64,000 nucleotides of DNA from Gammaproteobacteria bacterium (GTDB lineage: Bacteria > Pseudomonadota > Gammaproteobacteria > Steroidobacterales > Woeseiaceae): assembly GCA_013151645.1 (NCBI GenBank), contig JAADHU010000019.1, positions 83,445 through 147,444 on the forward strand, in the 5' to 3' direction. Numbering within the stretch: the first letter of the stretch is position 1; each line of letters starts with the position of its first letter. Positions 9,429 through 19,218 of the stretch are shown in pieces. The notes under the pieces are model-generated. The model did not search any database and was not told where the DNA came from. It saw only the letters and a program-made list of their open reading frames with translations. A program made the translations under genes and the position numbers.

Positions 9429-10229
9429 TCAGACCACCGTCCGCGAGTTTGCCGTTTCCATGTACGTTGAAAGCATGGCTTGCAACGTTTTCGTCAGTAG
9501 CGCCGCTCGCGGCTCGTCGTACTCACCAGTATCCTCGTCCATGTAGCTGCGCTGGGCCAGTTCGAGCTGTATGGCAAATTGCTGCTCCTCGATACGGCCG
9601 TAGTGGCGTGTAATAAACCCACCGCGAAACCGTCCGTCTATCACGGCCGAACAGGACGAGGATGTTGCGACCGCCGCCACCGCATCGCGCAGGTATTCCG
9701 GACAGCTGTTGCCGTTATTGGTGCCGAGATTGAGTACCGGCAGCTCACCGGGAAACAGCGACGGCACCTGACTCGGGATTGAATGTGCATCCCACAAAAG
9801 CGCATAGCCAAAGCGCGCTTTTATTTGTTGTAAACGACGCTGCAGTTGCTCGTGATAGGGCTGCCAGTAGTTAACGATGCGCTGTTCTTTTTCGGCCGCC
9901 GATACGCCTTCACCGTGCCGATAAAGCGGCGCTCCGGAAAATGTTTTCGCCGGGCACAAGCCGGTCGACACCTGACCTTCATAGAGCGCTGCATCTGTCG
10001 CGGACCGATTCAAATCGATGACGTAACGTGAATGGGTCGCAATGATCATGTTGGCATTGAGTTCGGCACAGAACTCATACAATCGGGCGACATGCCAGTC
10101 CGTATCTGGAATGGACAAGGCCTCAGGCGTCATTTGCCGCGCAATATCCGCCGGAATGTTGCGCCCGTCGTGGGGTACGCTCACGAGCAGCGGTGAATCG
10201 CCGTCACGAGCCTCGAAACATTCGTTCAT
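9429..10229 (-). CDS. hutG: N-formylglutamate amidohydrolase
   Basis: This enzyme hydrolyses N-formyl-L-glutamate to glutamate and formate, the last step of the five-step histidine pathway. The 266-residue product has the family's SVPHDGRNIP near the N-terminus, ATHSRYVIDLNR (metal and substrate region) and LLWDAHSIPS. Its start overlaps the hutH stop by four bases at the end of the minus-strand hut operon. With HutF in the same operon, histidine goes to formylglutamate and not to formamide. The formate released could feed the formate dehydrogenase encoded at 2583-8273. Confidence 0.95.
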   Translation of the reverse strand: MNECFEARDGDSPLLVSVPHDGRNIPADIARQMTPEALSIPDTDWHVARLYEFCAELNANMIIATHSRYVIDLNRSATDAALYEGQVSTGLCPAKTFSGAPLYRHGEGVSAAEKEQRIVNYWQPYHEQLQRRLQQIKARFGYALLWDAHSIPSQVPSLFPGELPVLNLGTNNGNSCPEYLRDAVAAVATSSSCSAVIDGRFRGGFITRHYGRIEEQQFAIQLELAQRSYMDEDTGEYDEPRAALLTKTLQAMLSTYMETANSRTVV

Positions 10230-11761
10230 GCACCGAAACTCGGCAGGATTGCCCGCGAATGTCCCATGAAAGTGCCGTGATCCACCATGTTCGAGACTGC
10301 CGCTATATCACCGGCCAGTGACCGGTCGGTACTGTAGTTTGGCGATACCGCGCGAATTTGGGCCATGAAACCCTCCAGCACGCCGGAACTCTGTTGCGGG
10401 TGATGGAAATCGATGCCCTGAGCCGCTGCGAGCAATTCGATGGCTACGATGTCGGCCGTATTGTCGAGCATCGTGTGCAGTCGATTGGCGGCGAACGTCG
10501 CCATGCTTACATGGTCTTCCTGATTCGCCGATGTCGGCAGGCTGTCAACACTGGCGGGATGCGCTATGGATTTATTCTCAGAGGCAAGTGCCGCCGCGGT
10601 CACCTGCGGCATCATGAAACCGGAATTCAAACCGCCGTCTTCTACCAGGAACGCCGGCAAGCCGCTGAGGTGGGAGTCGATCAACAAGGCAATGCGTCGT
10701 TCCGACAACGAGCCGATCTCGGCGATCGCCAGTGCCAGGTGATCGGCCGCAAAGGCGACCGGTTCCGCGTGGAAATTGCCGCCCGACAGGATCTCTCCCG
10801 TATCGACGAATACCAGCGGGTTGTCGGTCACCGCATTGGCCTCGGTGGTCAGCACGCTTGCGACATGACGAACAATATCGAGACAGGCGCCCATGACCTG
10901 CGGCTGGCAACGAATCGAATAGGGGTCCTGCACGCGCACGCAATCAACGTGCGACGCACGAATTTCGCTGCCACGCATGAGCTTACGCAATAACGAGGCG
11001 ACATCGGCCTGCCCGGCATGGCCGCGAATCTCATGGATACGGGCGTCAAACGGTGTATCGCTGCCTTTGATGGCGTCGGCCGCCATCGCACCTGCCGCCA
11101 TGGCCGCCGACAGAACGTGCTCACACCGAAACAGCGCTGCGAGTGCCAATGCTGTCGATACCTGGGTGCCATTGAGTAACGCGAGCCCTTCTTTTGGTGC
11201 CAGTTCGAGCGCTGTCAGGCCGGCAGCCGTCAGCGCGTCCTTCGCCGACATCGTTTCGCCGCCGACACGAACCTCGCCGACGCCGATCAATGCACCGGCC
11301 ATGTGCGCCAATGGCGCGAGATCACCGGACGCACCGACCGAGCCTTTCGATGGAATGCACGGATAAATCCGGTGCTGCAAGAGCGCACAAAGACCATGCA
11401 CCAGCTTCAGTCGCGCGCCCGAATAGCCTTGTGCCAATGCGGCTATCTTCATAACCATCGTCAAACGGACGATCGGGTCGGGCAAGAGCGGTCCCGTGCC
11501 CACGGCGTGCGACAACACGAGATTCACCTGTAGTTTGGCCAGGTCATCGTTGCTTATCTTGACCTGCGCGAGTTGTCCGAAACCGGTGTTGACGCCGTAA
11601 ACCCGGTCGCCATGCGCCAGCACGTCCTCGATCACAGTGGCCGATCGGGCGATTCGCTGCTGGGCCGTGTCGCCGATCGTGACCTCAACGTCGTTTTCCC
11701 AAATAGTACGCAACTCCGCCAGCGATAGTGCCTGATCGTCGATATGCAGTTTCATCGCCAT
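10226..11761 (-). CDS. hutH: Histidine ammonia-lyase (histidase)
   Basis: HutH removes ammonia from L-histidine to give trans-urocanate. The 511-residue length is normal. The Ala-Ser-Gly triplet that cyclises into the MIO electrophile is present in GSVGASGDLAPL (A144-S145-G146). Other conserved pieces are YGVNTGFG near residue 55, NGTQVSTAL, SGGNFHAEPVA and QEDHVSM. A second ATG two codons in would make little difference. It starts three bases after hutU and overlaps hutG by four. Confidence 0.97.
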   Translation of the reverse strand: MAMKLHIDDQALSLAELRTIWENDVEVTIGDTAQQRIARSATVIEDVLAHGDRVYGVNTGFGQLAQVKISNDDLAKLQVNLVLSHAVGTGPLLPDPIVRLTMVMKIAALAQGYSGARLKLVHGLCALLQHRIYPCIPSKGSVGASGDLAPLAHMAGALIGVGEVRVGGETMSAKDALTAAGLTALELAPKEGLALLNGTQVSTALALAALFRCEHVLSAAMAAGAMAADAIKGSDTPFDARIHEIRGHAGQADVASLLRKLMRGSEIRASHVDCVRVQDPYSIRCQPQVMGACLDIVRHVASVLTTEANAVTDNPLVFVDTGEILSGGNFHAEPVAFAADHLALAIAEIGSLSERRIALLIDSHLSGLPAFLVEDGGLNSGFMMPQVTAAALASENKSIAHPASVDSLPTSANQEDHVSMATFAANRLHTMLDNTADIVAIELLAAAQGIDFHHPQQSSGVLEGFMAQIRAVSPNYSTDRSLAGDIAAVSNMVDHGTFMGHSRAILPSFGA

Positions 11762-11764
11762 CGC

Positions 11765-13423
11765 CTAGAGATCAACCATGGGCAGATTGAGGTGATGCTC
11801 GCGCGCGCAATCAATCGCCTCCTCATAACCGGCATCCGCATGTCGCATGACGCCCGATCCCGGATCGTTCCACAATACCCGTGCGATACGTTCATCCGCC
11901 TCCTTACTACCATCGCAAACGATGACGAAGCCGGCGTGTTGTGCATAGCCCATGCCAACGCCGCCGCCGTGGTGCAATGACACCCAGGTTGCGCCGCCGG
12001 CCGTACTCAACAACGCATTGAGCAATGGCCAGTCGGACACGGCATCCGAGCCATCGCGCATGGACTCGGTTTCACGATTCGGGCTCGCCACCGAGCCGCT
12101 GTCCAGGTGATCCCGACCAATCACAATCGGCGCTTTCAACTCGCCGCTACGCACCATTTCGTTGAACGCGAGACCCAGGCGATCGCGCTCGCCGAGCCCG
12201 ACCCAGCAAATTCGTGCGGGCATACCTTGAAATTGAATGCGTTCACGAGCGGCGTCCAGCCACTGGTGAAGATGTGCATCGTCGGGTATCAATTCCTTGA
12301 CCTTCGCATCGGTCTTGTAGATGTCTTCGGGATCGCCGGACAACGCCGCCCAGCGAAACGGTCCGACACCACGGCAGAATAGTGGCCGCACATACGCCGG
12401 CACGAAGCCTGGAAAGTCAAAGGCATTCTCTACGCCCTCATCCAGCGCGACCTGACGAATATTGTTGCCGTAGTCGAAAGTGGGTATCCCCATGTCGTTG
12501 TACTCAAGCATCGCCTTGACGTGAATCGCCATCGATTTGACCGATGCCGCAACCACAGCATCGGGATCGGTTTCCCGTTGCTCGATCCATTGCTCAACCG
12601 ACCAGCCAATCGGCAGGTAGCCGTTGGCCGGATCGTGTGCCGAGGTTTGGTCGGTCAACGCATCAGGCTTGATACCACGACGCAGCATCTCGGGCAGTAA
12701 CTCACCCGCGTTACCCAGCAGACCCACCGAAATTGCCTTGCGCTCCCGGACGGCCTCGTCAATGATCGCCATCGCCTCGTCGAGAGTGGCGGCACTTCGA
12801 TCGAGATAACCGGTTTCAAGCCGCTTGTCGATTCGATCCTGCTGGCATTCGATGGCCAGCATCGAGGCACCCGCCATCGTGGCCGCTAGTGGCTGCGCGC
12901 CACCCATGCCACCCAGTCCGGCCGTCAGGATCCAGCGCCCCGCCAAATCACCGTCAAAGTGCTGCCGCCCCATTTCAACAAAGGTTTCATAGGTACCCTG
13001 CACGATTCCCTGGCTACCAATATAGATCCAGGAGCCCGCCGTCATCTGACCGAACATCATGAGGCCCTTTCGGTCGAGTTCCCGAAAGTGTTGCCAGTTC
13101 GCCCAGGCCGGTACCAGGTTCGAATTCGCGATGAGTACACGCGGCGCGTTGGCATGTGTCTTGAAAACGCCGACCGGTTTACCGGATTGAACCAGCAAGG
13201 TCTCGTCACTTTCGAGCTCGGTTAAACACTTGACGATTGCATCGAAACACTCCCAGTTTCGTGCCGCCTTGCCGATGCCGCCGTAAACGACCAGGTCATC
13301 CGGGCGTTCAGCGACTTCCGGATCCAGATTATTCATAAGCATGCGCAAAGGCGCTTCCGTTAACCAGCTTTTGGCCTGCAGTCTGGAGCCTGTTGCCGCT
13401 TTGATGATTCGCTTTTTAGTCAT
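11765..13423 (-). CDS. hutU: Urocanate hydratase
   Basis: HutU converts urocanate to imidazolone propionate using tightly bound NAD+ as an electrophile. At 552 residues it is full length. Conserved segments include [26 protein letters not shown] (dinucleotide-binding glycine loop), [14 protein letters not shown] and the C-terminal [18 protein letters not shown]. It overlaps the end of hutC by four bases and is followed at once by hutH, so the genes are probably on one mRNA. Confidence 0.97.
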   Translation of the reverse strand: MTKKRIIKAATGSRLQAKSWLTEAPLRMLMNNLDPEVAERPDDLVVYGGIGKAARNWECFDAIVKCLTELESDETLLVQSGKPVGVFKTHANAPRVLIANSNLVPAWANWQHFRELDRKGLMMFGQMTAGSWIYIGSQGIVQGTYETFVEMGRQHFDGDLAGRWILTAGLGGMGGAQPLAATMAGASMLAIECQQDRIDKRLETGYLDRSAATLDEAMAIIDEAVRERKAISVGLLGNAGELLPEMLRRGIKPDALTDQTSAHDPANGYLPIGWSVEQWIEQRETDPDAVVAASVKSMAIHVKAMLEYNDMGIPTFDYGNNIRQVALDEGVENAFDFPGFVPAYVRPLFCRGVGPFRWAALSGDPEDIYKTDAKVKELIPDDAHLHQWLDAARERIQFQGMPARICWVGLGERDRLGLAFNEMVRSGELKAPIVIGRDHLDSGSVASPNRETESMRDGSDAVSDWPLLNALLSTAGGATWVSLHHGGGVGMGYAQHAGFVIVCDGSKEADERIARVLWNDPGSGVMRHADAGYEEAIDCAREHHLNLPMVDL

Positions 13424-14187
13424 AATGTTTTCACACCATTTCGTTGAATTTCAGTTTTCGGTTTGTGGGGCGCGACTGGTTTTGCATAGTGGCCGGACAA
13501 TTCGTAGCGGCTGCCCGGATGGTGCAAACGTCCGTAGGTAACCGGCCGGCCCCTCGCCCAGGTTCGCCGGATGACAACGAGGCACGGCTCCTGCGCGGTC
13601 ATTTGCAACAACTCCTGCACCGCCGAATCCGGCATGACTGCGCGTACAACATGATCCGCTTCCTGCAGCGGGGAAATGTCACTCAGATAGGCGCTTGGCG
13701 TGACCGTGGCAAAATCCTGCTGTAGCAACTCCGGCGCAAAATCCGGCACGACGTAACGATCCTCGACCTGAATGGGTACAGCGTCTTCGCAATGCACCAG
13801 TAGCACATTGAACACGTCGCTACCCGCGGGAATCTGCAAGACGCGCGCGACCTCTTCATCGGCCACCTGGCGAACCTTTCGCACGACGTGTGCCGAATGT
13901 GCATGACCGCGGTGCGCAACTTCATCGGCAATGTTGCGAACCTCCAGTACATGCGAATTGGCTTTCAGGTCGGAGACGAAGGTTCCACGACCCGCGACTC
14001 GATCGACATAGCCTTCATCGGTTAGCTCCCGCAATGCGCGATTGGCCGTCATTCGAGACACACCGGTGGACTCGACCAACTCATTTTCGGATGGCACGCG
14101 ATCATGCGGGCGCAGATCACCGCTGGAGATCTGATCGATTATCAGGTCCTTGAGTTGCTGGTAACGAGGTCGTGTGGATACGTTCAT
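13420..14187 (-). CDS. hutC: Histidine utilization repressor, GntR/HutC family
   Basis: This 255-residue regulator has a GntR-type winged helix at about residues 8-75 ([35 protein letters not shown]), then a UTRA effector domain. HutC proteins bind TGTATA-TACA palindromes and leave them when urocanate binds. Such a palindrome lies at 15577-15586 between hutF and hutI. hutC sits inside the operon, overlapping hutF and hutU by four bases, so it should be autoregulated. ATG 14187 fits the usual start just ahead of the DNA-binding domain. Confidence 0.95.
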   Translation of the reverse strand: MNVSTRPRYQQLKDLIIDQISSGDLRPHDRVPSENELVESTGVSRMTANRALRELTDEGYVDRVAGRGTFVSDLKANSHVLEVRNIADEVAHRGHAHSAHVVRKVRQVADEEVARVLQIPAGSDVFNVLLVHCEDAVPIQVEDRYVVPDFAPELLQQDFATVTPSAYLSDISPLQEADHVVRAVMPDSAVQELLQMTAQEPCLVVIRRTWARGRPVTYGRLHHPGSRYELSGHYAKPVAPHKPKTEIQRNGVKTL

Positions 14188-15557
14188 GGTGCCGCCATTT
14201 CGTACCAGTTAAGGCGACCGATAGTTTCCGCGAATTTTTGTGCCGCCATCTCGATGCCCGTGTGCTTGCCATCCACCACCTGCCAGTTGCCGTCGACCAT
14301 GACGCGATCAATGGGCAAGGTGAATCCGGAAAAGACCAGCGCGTCCAGCAGTGAATCCGCTTCGTGGCCCACAAGCATCGGACTGTGATCATCGAGCACG
14401 ATAAGTTCGGCACGCGCACCGACTTCGAGACGGCCACCTGAAGGGTCACCGGCCGCAATGGCGCCGCCGCTGGCGGCACGTTCATAGAGACTGCGACCGG
14501 TATTGCGCATCCGGATGGCGGCGACGTTGCGTTCCTGCGAGGCCAGACGCTGCCCGTACTCGAGCCAGCGCAGCTCTTCGAACGGATTGACGGTGACGTG
14601 ACTGTCAGAGCCGATAGCAATACGGCCCTCGTTCTGCAGGAAGGGCTGCAGACGGAACAAGCCATCACCGAGATTGGCTTCCGTGCTGGGGCACAGGCAG
14701 ACGACCGCTCCGGATTTCGCGACCCGTTCCAGCTCCTCATCGTCCATGTGGGTTGCATGCACCAGGCACCACTGGCTGTTGAGTTCGAAGTTATCCAGTA
14801 ACCAGTAAACCGGGCGCGCGTGGTAGGCGCCCATGCATTCATCGACTTCCCGCTGTTGTTCCGCAATGTGGATATGCAACGGTACATTGTCAGCGGTTGC
14901 GATTTCGGCAATGCGAGCCAATGACTCCGCGGATACGGCTCGCAGACTGTGCGCGCCAATGGCAAGCGAATGCGGGCTTTTCAGTAACGTTGTCGCTTGC
15001 TGATAGTGATCCGTGAATTCATCCAGCGATAGCGCGAAGCGCTGCTGTTCAGGGGAAAGCGGCTTGCCATCGAAACCGCCGCGCTCATACAGGATGGGTA
15101 CGTAGGTCAGGCGAATGCCGGCGTCGTTCGCTGCTCTGATCAATGCCTTCAGCATAGCCGACGTCAATTCGCCGCCACCAGGCTGACGATGCAGATAATG
15201 GAACTCGACGACGGTGGTGTAGCCGCTCGAGACCATTTCCACGTACAGCTGTCGAGCGATGTTCTCCAGGGCCTCGATATCGATGCGCGCCGCCAGTTGG
15301 TACATCAGCTGACGCCATGTCCAGAAATTGTCCTTCTCGGCCGGTCCGCGGTACTCGGTGTGTCCGGCCAGCGCCCGCTGGAATGCGTGGCTGTGCGCAT
15401 TGCATAGTCCGGGGATCACGATCCCGGCCGGCGTATCCTCATCCTCGAGTTCACAGGCCATACTAATCGCAACGATGCGCCCGGCCTCGACGGTCAGCCG
15501 TACATCTTGCTGCCAGCCGTTGGCCAGCAAGGCTTTGCGCGCGAAAAGCGTGGTCAT
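14184..15557 (-). CDS. hutF: Formimidoylglutamate deiminase
   Basis: HutF removes the imino nitrogen of N-formimidoyl-L-glutamate as ammonia, giving N-formylglutamate for HutG. The 457-residue amidohydrolase has the metal motif CNAHSHAFQRAL at about 60-70, LHIHIAEQ, a further His in LVHATHMDDEE and the Asp of IGSDSHVTVNP. I place the start at ATG 15557 (MTTLFARKALL), which has GGAGG ten bases upstream; the open frame extends 22 residues further, across the promoter and operator. It is the first gene of hutF-hutC-hutU-hutH-hutG. Confidence 0.95.
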   Translation of the reverse strand: MTTLFARKALLANGWQQDVRLTVEAGRIVAISMACELEDEDTPAGIVIPGLCNAHSHAFQRALAGHTEYRGPAEKDNFWTWRQLMYQLAARIDIEALENIARQLYVEMVSSGYTTVVEFHYLHRQPGGGELTSAMLKALIRAANDAGIRLTYVPILYERGGFDGKPLSPEQQRFALSLDEFTDHYQQATTLLKSPHSLAIGAHSLRAVSAESLARIAEIATADNVPLHIHIAEQQREVDECMGAYHARPVYWLLDNFELNSQWCLVHATHMDDEELERVAKSGAVVCLCPSTEANLGDGLFRLQPFLQNEGRIAIGSDSHVTVNPFEELRWLEYGQRLASQERNVAAIRMRNTGRSLYERAASGGAIAAGDPSGGRLEVGARAELIVLDDHSPMLVGHEADSLLDALVFSGFTLPIDRVMVDGNWQVVDGKHTGIEMAAQKFAETIGRLNWYEMAAP

Positions 15558-15576
15558 ATCGGTGTCGCCTCCAGGT

Positions 15577-15586
15577 TGTATATACA
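15577..15586. promoter_or_regulatory. HutC-type operator between hutF and hutI
   Basis: TGTATATACA is a perfect ten-base palindrome in the 86-base gap between the divergent hutF and hutI starts. It has the form of HutC sites described in Pseudomonas and relatives (TTGTATxTACAA). Its place about 20 bases before the hutF ATG and 57 before the hutI ATG would let one site repress both directions until urocanate builds up. That function is inferred from sequence form and context. Confidence 0.85.
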
Positions 15587-15643
15587 GGCTAAACCATGCT
15601 ACCGTCCAATGCAATACAGGCACACATCACTGAGCGCCAAGCC

Positions 15644-16855
15644 ATGCCCGAATGGGACCTTTTATTGACTGACGTCAGCATCGCGACGATGCGTGCCGGT
15701 GCCGGGCCCTACGGCGCCATCGACAAGGCCGCGCTGGCTATTGTTGACGGCAAAATCGCCTGGCTGGGCCCCATGGCCGAATGTCCCGACACCACGTGCA
15801 AGGAAACACGGTCGCTGGCCGGTCATTGGCTGACCCCTGCCCTCATCGATTGTCATACCCACCTCGTATTTGCGGGCAACCGGGCAACCGAATTCGAGGC
15901 ACGACTCAACGGTGCGACTTACGAAGAAATAGCCGTAGCGGGCGGCGGCATTATGTCGACCGTGCGCGCGACGCGCGACGCTAATGCGGCAACGCTTCGA
16001 GAAGCCTCGCAACAACGATTGCTGGCTTTAAAAAAGGACGGCGTCGCCACGATCGAAATCAAGTCGGGATATGGCCTGGATCTCGACACGGAAATTCGCA
16101 TGCTGGAAGTTGGCAAGGCCTTAGGCGAAGAAAATAACCTGTCCGTCAGAACCACGTTTCTGGGGATGCACACGATTCCTCCGGAGTTTGCGGGTCGCAC
16201 AGACGATTACGTTCGCTTCGTTTGCGACGAAGTCTTGCCGGCCGCAAGCGAACGCGGTCTGCTCGACGCCGTCGATGCTTATTGCGAGAGCATCGCGTTT
16301 TCGACAGCCGAAGTCGCGAGACTGTTTGCGCGCGCAACGGAGCTTGGGATACCAGTCAAGTTGCATGCCGATCAATTGAGTGACACGGGCAGCGCCGAGC
16401 TTGCCGCCAGCTTCGCCGCTTTGTCGGCCGACCATCTGGAGTACACGTCGGAGACGGGTGTAAAAGCGATGGCCAAAGCCGGAACGGTTGCGGTGCTGCT
16501 CCCCGGTGCGTTTCTTACGTTAAGAGAAACACAAAAACCGCCGCTGGACGCGTTGCGGCATCACGGCGTTGCGCTGGCCATTGCCACTGACTGCAATCCG
16601 GGTACGTCGCCACTGTGTTCATTGCAATCTGCCATGAGTCTCGCCTCTACCCTGTTTCGACTGACACCGGAAGAATGTCTGGCGGGCGTTACGAGGGAAG
16701 CCGCCAAAGCACTCGGGTTGGCAACGGACCGCGGGACTCTGGAAGTAGGTAAGCGGGCCGACATCGCTGTCTGGAATATCGAGCATCCCAGCGAACTGTC
16801 CTACTGGATGGGTTTAAACCCGTTGCTGGCCTTGTATGTGAATGGCAAAATTTGA
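15644..16855 (+). CDS. hutI: Imidazolonepropionase
   Basis: HutI opens the ring of 4-imidazolone-5-propionate to give N-formimidoyl-L-glutamate. The 403-residue amidohydrolase has DCHTHLVFAGNR (metal His-x-His), TIEIKSGYGLDL, LHADQLSD and ATDCNPGTSP (catalytic Asp). ATG 15644 (MPEWDLLLTDVSIATM) matches family starts; the open frame extends 16 residues upstream across the operator side. It is transcribed away from the rest of the hut genes. Confidence 0.96.
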   Translation: MPEWDLLLTDVSIATMRAGAGPYGAIDKAALAIVDGKIAWLGPMAECPDTTCKETRSLAGHWLTPALIDCHTHLVFAGNRATEFEARLNGATYEEIAVAGGGIMSTVRATRDANAATLREASQQRLLALKKDGVATIEIKSGYGLDLDTEIRMLEVGKALGEENNLSVRTTFLGMHTIPPEFAGRTDDYVRFVCDEVLPAASERGLLDAVDAYCESIAFSTAEVARLFARATELGIPVKLHADQLSDTGSAELAASFAALSADHLEYTSETGVKAMAKAGTVAVLLPGAFLTLRETQKPPLDALRHHGVALAIATDCNPGTSPLCSLQSAMSLASTLFRLTPEECLAGVTREAAKALGLATDRGTLEVGKRADIAVWNIEHPSELSYWMGLNPLLALYVNGKI

Positions 16856-16868
16856 GCACCCTTGCCGA

Positions 16869-17143
16869 TTACTGAAACAACGCCCCCACGGCGAGATTCC
16901 AGTCCATGGGACTGCCGTCATAATGAGTGACACAGGTATTGGCATCGATGAACAGGTCTTCGTATCGATTGCGCATGCGTTCCGTGAGATCGAGTGACGG
17001 CGGTATGGGGGCAATTCGCCGATGCGGGGAATGAGCCGGCCCTCGGGATTGCGGCATTCATCCATCTCCTGCAGGCGCCTGGTGCGTCGGTATTTGCTGA
17101 CCAGACCTTCCAGGTGATGCCCGGTACCGTGTCTGGCGATCAT
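16869..17143 (-). pseudogene. Frameshifted small gene of unknown function
   Basis: Two overlapping minus-strand frames join into one coherent protein of about 91 residues if one base is added to the C5 run (GGGGG on the plus strand at 17007-17011). The first part (MIARHGTGHHLEGLV... ending GELPP) would continue into PPSLDLTERM, NRYEDLFIDANTCVTHYDG and SPMDWNLAVGALFQ. TAG precedes the ATG in frame, and I see no ribosome binding site. I do not recognise the family. It may be a decayed gene, a homopolymer sequencing error or a phase-variable run. It fills the gap between hutI and the next gene, which otherwise holds nothing I can name. Confidence 0.4.
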
Positions 17144-17182
17144 CAGCAGCTAGTCTTCTTTCTATAGATATCCTTAATCAGT

Positions 17183-19045
17183 CTACGGTCGACCGCACTC
17201 AAAGTCGTCATCACCGACTGGCTTACACTGCGATGGAAATCCCCGCGCCTGCCAGTATTTGAATATTCCCATCTCACGAATGACTGCCTTGAATTGGGGC
17301 GTTGTACGAAATTCATCGCCGTCCGGATGCCACAAGACGTTACGGGCCGATATAGGTATGGTTGCGATTTCGTCGTAGGCTCGGAATGAAAGGAGCAGGA
17401 CGGGTTCCGTGGCAATCCTTTTCCCGGTGTTCGTTCGAGACTCCCAGTCCTTCAGAAGTGCGAAGCCGGCGCTATTATCACCGCCCGGATTTTCAATCGC
17501 CCGAATCCATTCGTTGGCCGGTGCATCAGCAGAACCCAGGACCATGTCGGCGATAAGCAATGCCAGATTGCGATGCCCACTGCGAACGAAAGTTGATACG
17601 AATATATCGCTGTTGGCGTAAAACATGTGCTCCAGCGTTTCGTCGTGAAGTCTGTGCGCCGTAGCCGTATCACCTTTGTACAGGTACGCCCTTGCCAAAT
17701 GCTGGCGGCAATTCTGGTAACCGGGATCAATATCGATGCATCTTTGCAAAGATGCTATGGCCTCATCCAGAAAGCCGCTATTGCTTAAGTCTATTCCACG
17801 CCATAACCACGCAGAGGTATTTTTGGCGTCTTTCTCAAGAGCGGCGTCGTAATACCTGATCGAACTAACGATGTCCCCTTCCCAGTCAGATGCCAGACTA
17901 CCTAATACCGCCAGCGCCAAAGACATATCGGGGTTCAGCGAAATCGCTGTTTCGGCCGCCTTTTTCGCTATTGGAAAGTGATCAATACCATCGTCGAAAA
18001 CATAATCGTATATGATAGCTTCGACAGCAGCGAGACCCGCCCACGCACGAGCGAAACCGGGATCTAGCTCAACCGCTTTGCGAAATAGACGAATACTCTC
18101 CGGCAACTGATCGCGCCTGATAAACAACTCTCGTGCTGTGAGATACATCTCATAGGCATCGAGGTTTTCAGTGGCGACCTCAACTGTGACGGCCCTGACG
18201 CCGCCCATACCCAACTCGCCCGTCAATGCGCTGACAATCGCATTAGCAATCTCGTCCTGGATGGCGAAGATATCGGTGAAGTCGCGATCGAAGTTTTCCG
18301 ACCACAAATGAGTGTCAGTTCCAGCCTCGATGAGCTGCGCTGTGATGCGTATGCGATCACCATCCTTGCGCACACTGCCCTCAAGGATATGGCCGACGTT
18401 CAAGGCTTTTGAAATCTCGGGGATACCCAGTGACGAACCCCGAAACGCAAATGACGACGTGCGTGAGGCGACTCGTAGCTCATCAACACGAACCAACAAG
18501 TTCAGCAATTCTTCCGAAAGACCGTCGGTAAAGTACTGTTGATTCTGGTCCGGACTCAAATCAGCAAACGGCAAAACGGCAATAGATCGATCGTCGACGG
18601 GCAACGGTGCCTCGACAACGTCGACGGATGCGATCTTCGTATCGACAGATGACTCTGGAATCAAACGGTCAGTGACCAGTCCGGCAATGGCAATAACCAG
18701 CAAAACAGTAGTCAGCGTGTTGGTCTTTTTCCCCGTGTCGGGCACGACGGATTCCGAGCGATCAATGTCGACCTCGCGTTTTAAACCCTCCGGGGTCATT
18801 TCGTAGATCCAGGCGAAAATCACCACGGGAAAGAAACCCAGCACCAACAACACAATGACCAATGAACCGGTTGACTCCGGCACCGGCAGCAATGAAGACA
18901 GCACATCGGTTAGCTGTAACAGCAGCCAGGCGGCTACCAAATAAAGGACGCCGACGCGGATAACGTTGCGACGTTTGAGCTCATTGAATAAGGACAAGGG
19001 CTGGCTTCTTAGTGGTCCGCTGTTGTCATTGAGAGTAGCTTGCAT
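17183..19045 (-). CDS. Membrane protein with TolB-like (FlgO-type) domain and TPR repeats
   Basis: The 620-residue product starts with a short cytosolic stretch (FNELKRRNVIRVGVLYLVAAWLL) and two membrane helices at about 32-50 and 60-80, with a third near 110-127. A TolB-like/FlgO-type domain (SIAVLPFADLSPDQ, YFTDGLSEELLNLL, GHILEGSVRKDGDRIRITAQL) covers about 150-275. Tetratricopeptide repeats follow to about residue 500. Proteins of this layout are often fused or linked to adenylate cyclase or LuxR-type regulators, but no such domain is present. Role unknown; probably protein-protein interaction at the inner membrane. Confidence 0.8.
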   Translation of the reverse strand: MQATLNDNSGPLRSQPLSLFNELKRRNVIRVGVLYLVAAWLLLQLTDVLSSLLPVPESTGSLVIVLLVLGFFPVVIFAWIYEMTPEGLKREVDIDRSESVVPDTGKKTNTLTTVLLVIAIAGLVTDRLIPESSVDTKIASVDVVEAPLPVDDRSIAVLPFADLSPDQNQQYFTDGLSEELLNLLVRVDELRVASRTSSFAFRGSSLGIPEISKALNVGHILEGSVRKDGDRIRITAQLIEAGTDTHLWSENFDRDFTDIFAIQDEIANAIVSALTGELGMGGVRAVTVEVATENLDAYEMYLTARELFIRRDQLPESIRLFRKAVELDPGFARAWAGLAAVEAIIYDYVFDDGIDHFPIAKKAAETAISLNPDMSLALAVLGSLASDWEGDIVSSIRYYDAALEKDAKNTSAWLWRGIDLSNSGFLDEAIASLQRCIDIDPGYQNCRQHLARAYLYKGDTATAHRLHDETLEHMFYANSDIFVSTFVRSGHRNLALLIADMVLGSADAPANEWIRAIENPGGDNSAGFALLKDWESRTNTGKRIATEPVLLLSFRAYDEIATIPISARNVLWHPDGDEFRTTPQFKAVIREMGIFKYWQARGFPSQCKPVGDDDFECGRP

Positions 19046-19104
19046 CTAGCGTAAAGCCAACAACGGCAAAATCGAAATCGGCATCAAACATGATGCTGAA
19101 GGGC

Positions 19105-19194
19105 GGCTTTGGGGCAATTACCATCATTGTAACCCAGACTCTCCGACGGCGTTTCGGGTCAATAGCCGTCACTATAACTCAGCCTCTGCGACCG
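19105..19194. repeat. Imperfect 45-bp tandem duplication
   Basis: Two adjacent 45-base units (19105-19149 and 19150-19194) agree at about 32 of 45 positions by hand alignment; both end in a CAGxCTCTxCGAC-like block. In one plus-strand frame they read FGAITIIVTQTLR and FGSIAVTITQPLR. They lie 60 bases upstream of the TPR gene start, inside what should be its promoter region, and just past the end of the flavodoxin-like gene. Function unknown. Confidence 0.5.
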
Positions 19195-19218
19195 GCGGCT
19201 ATGCGAACAGATGAAGCA

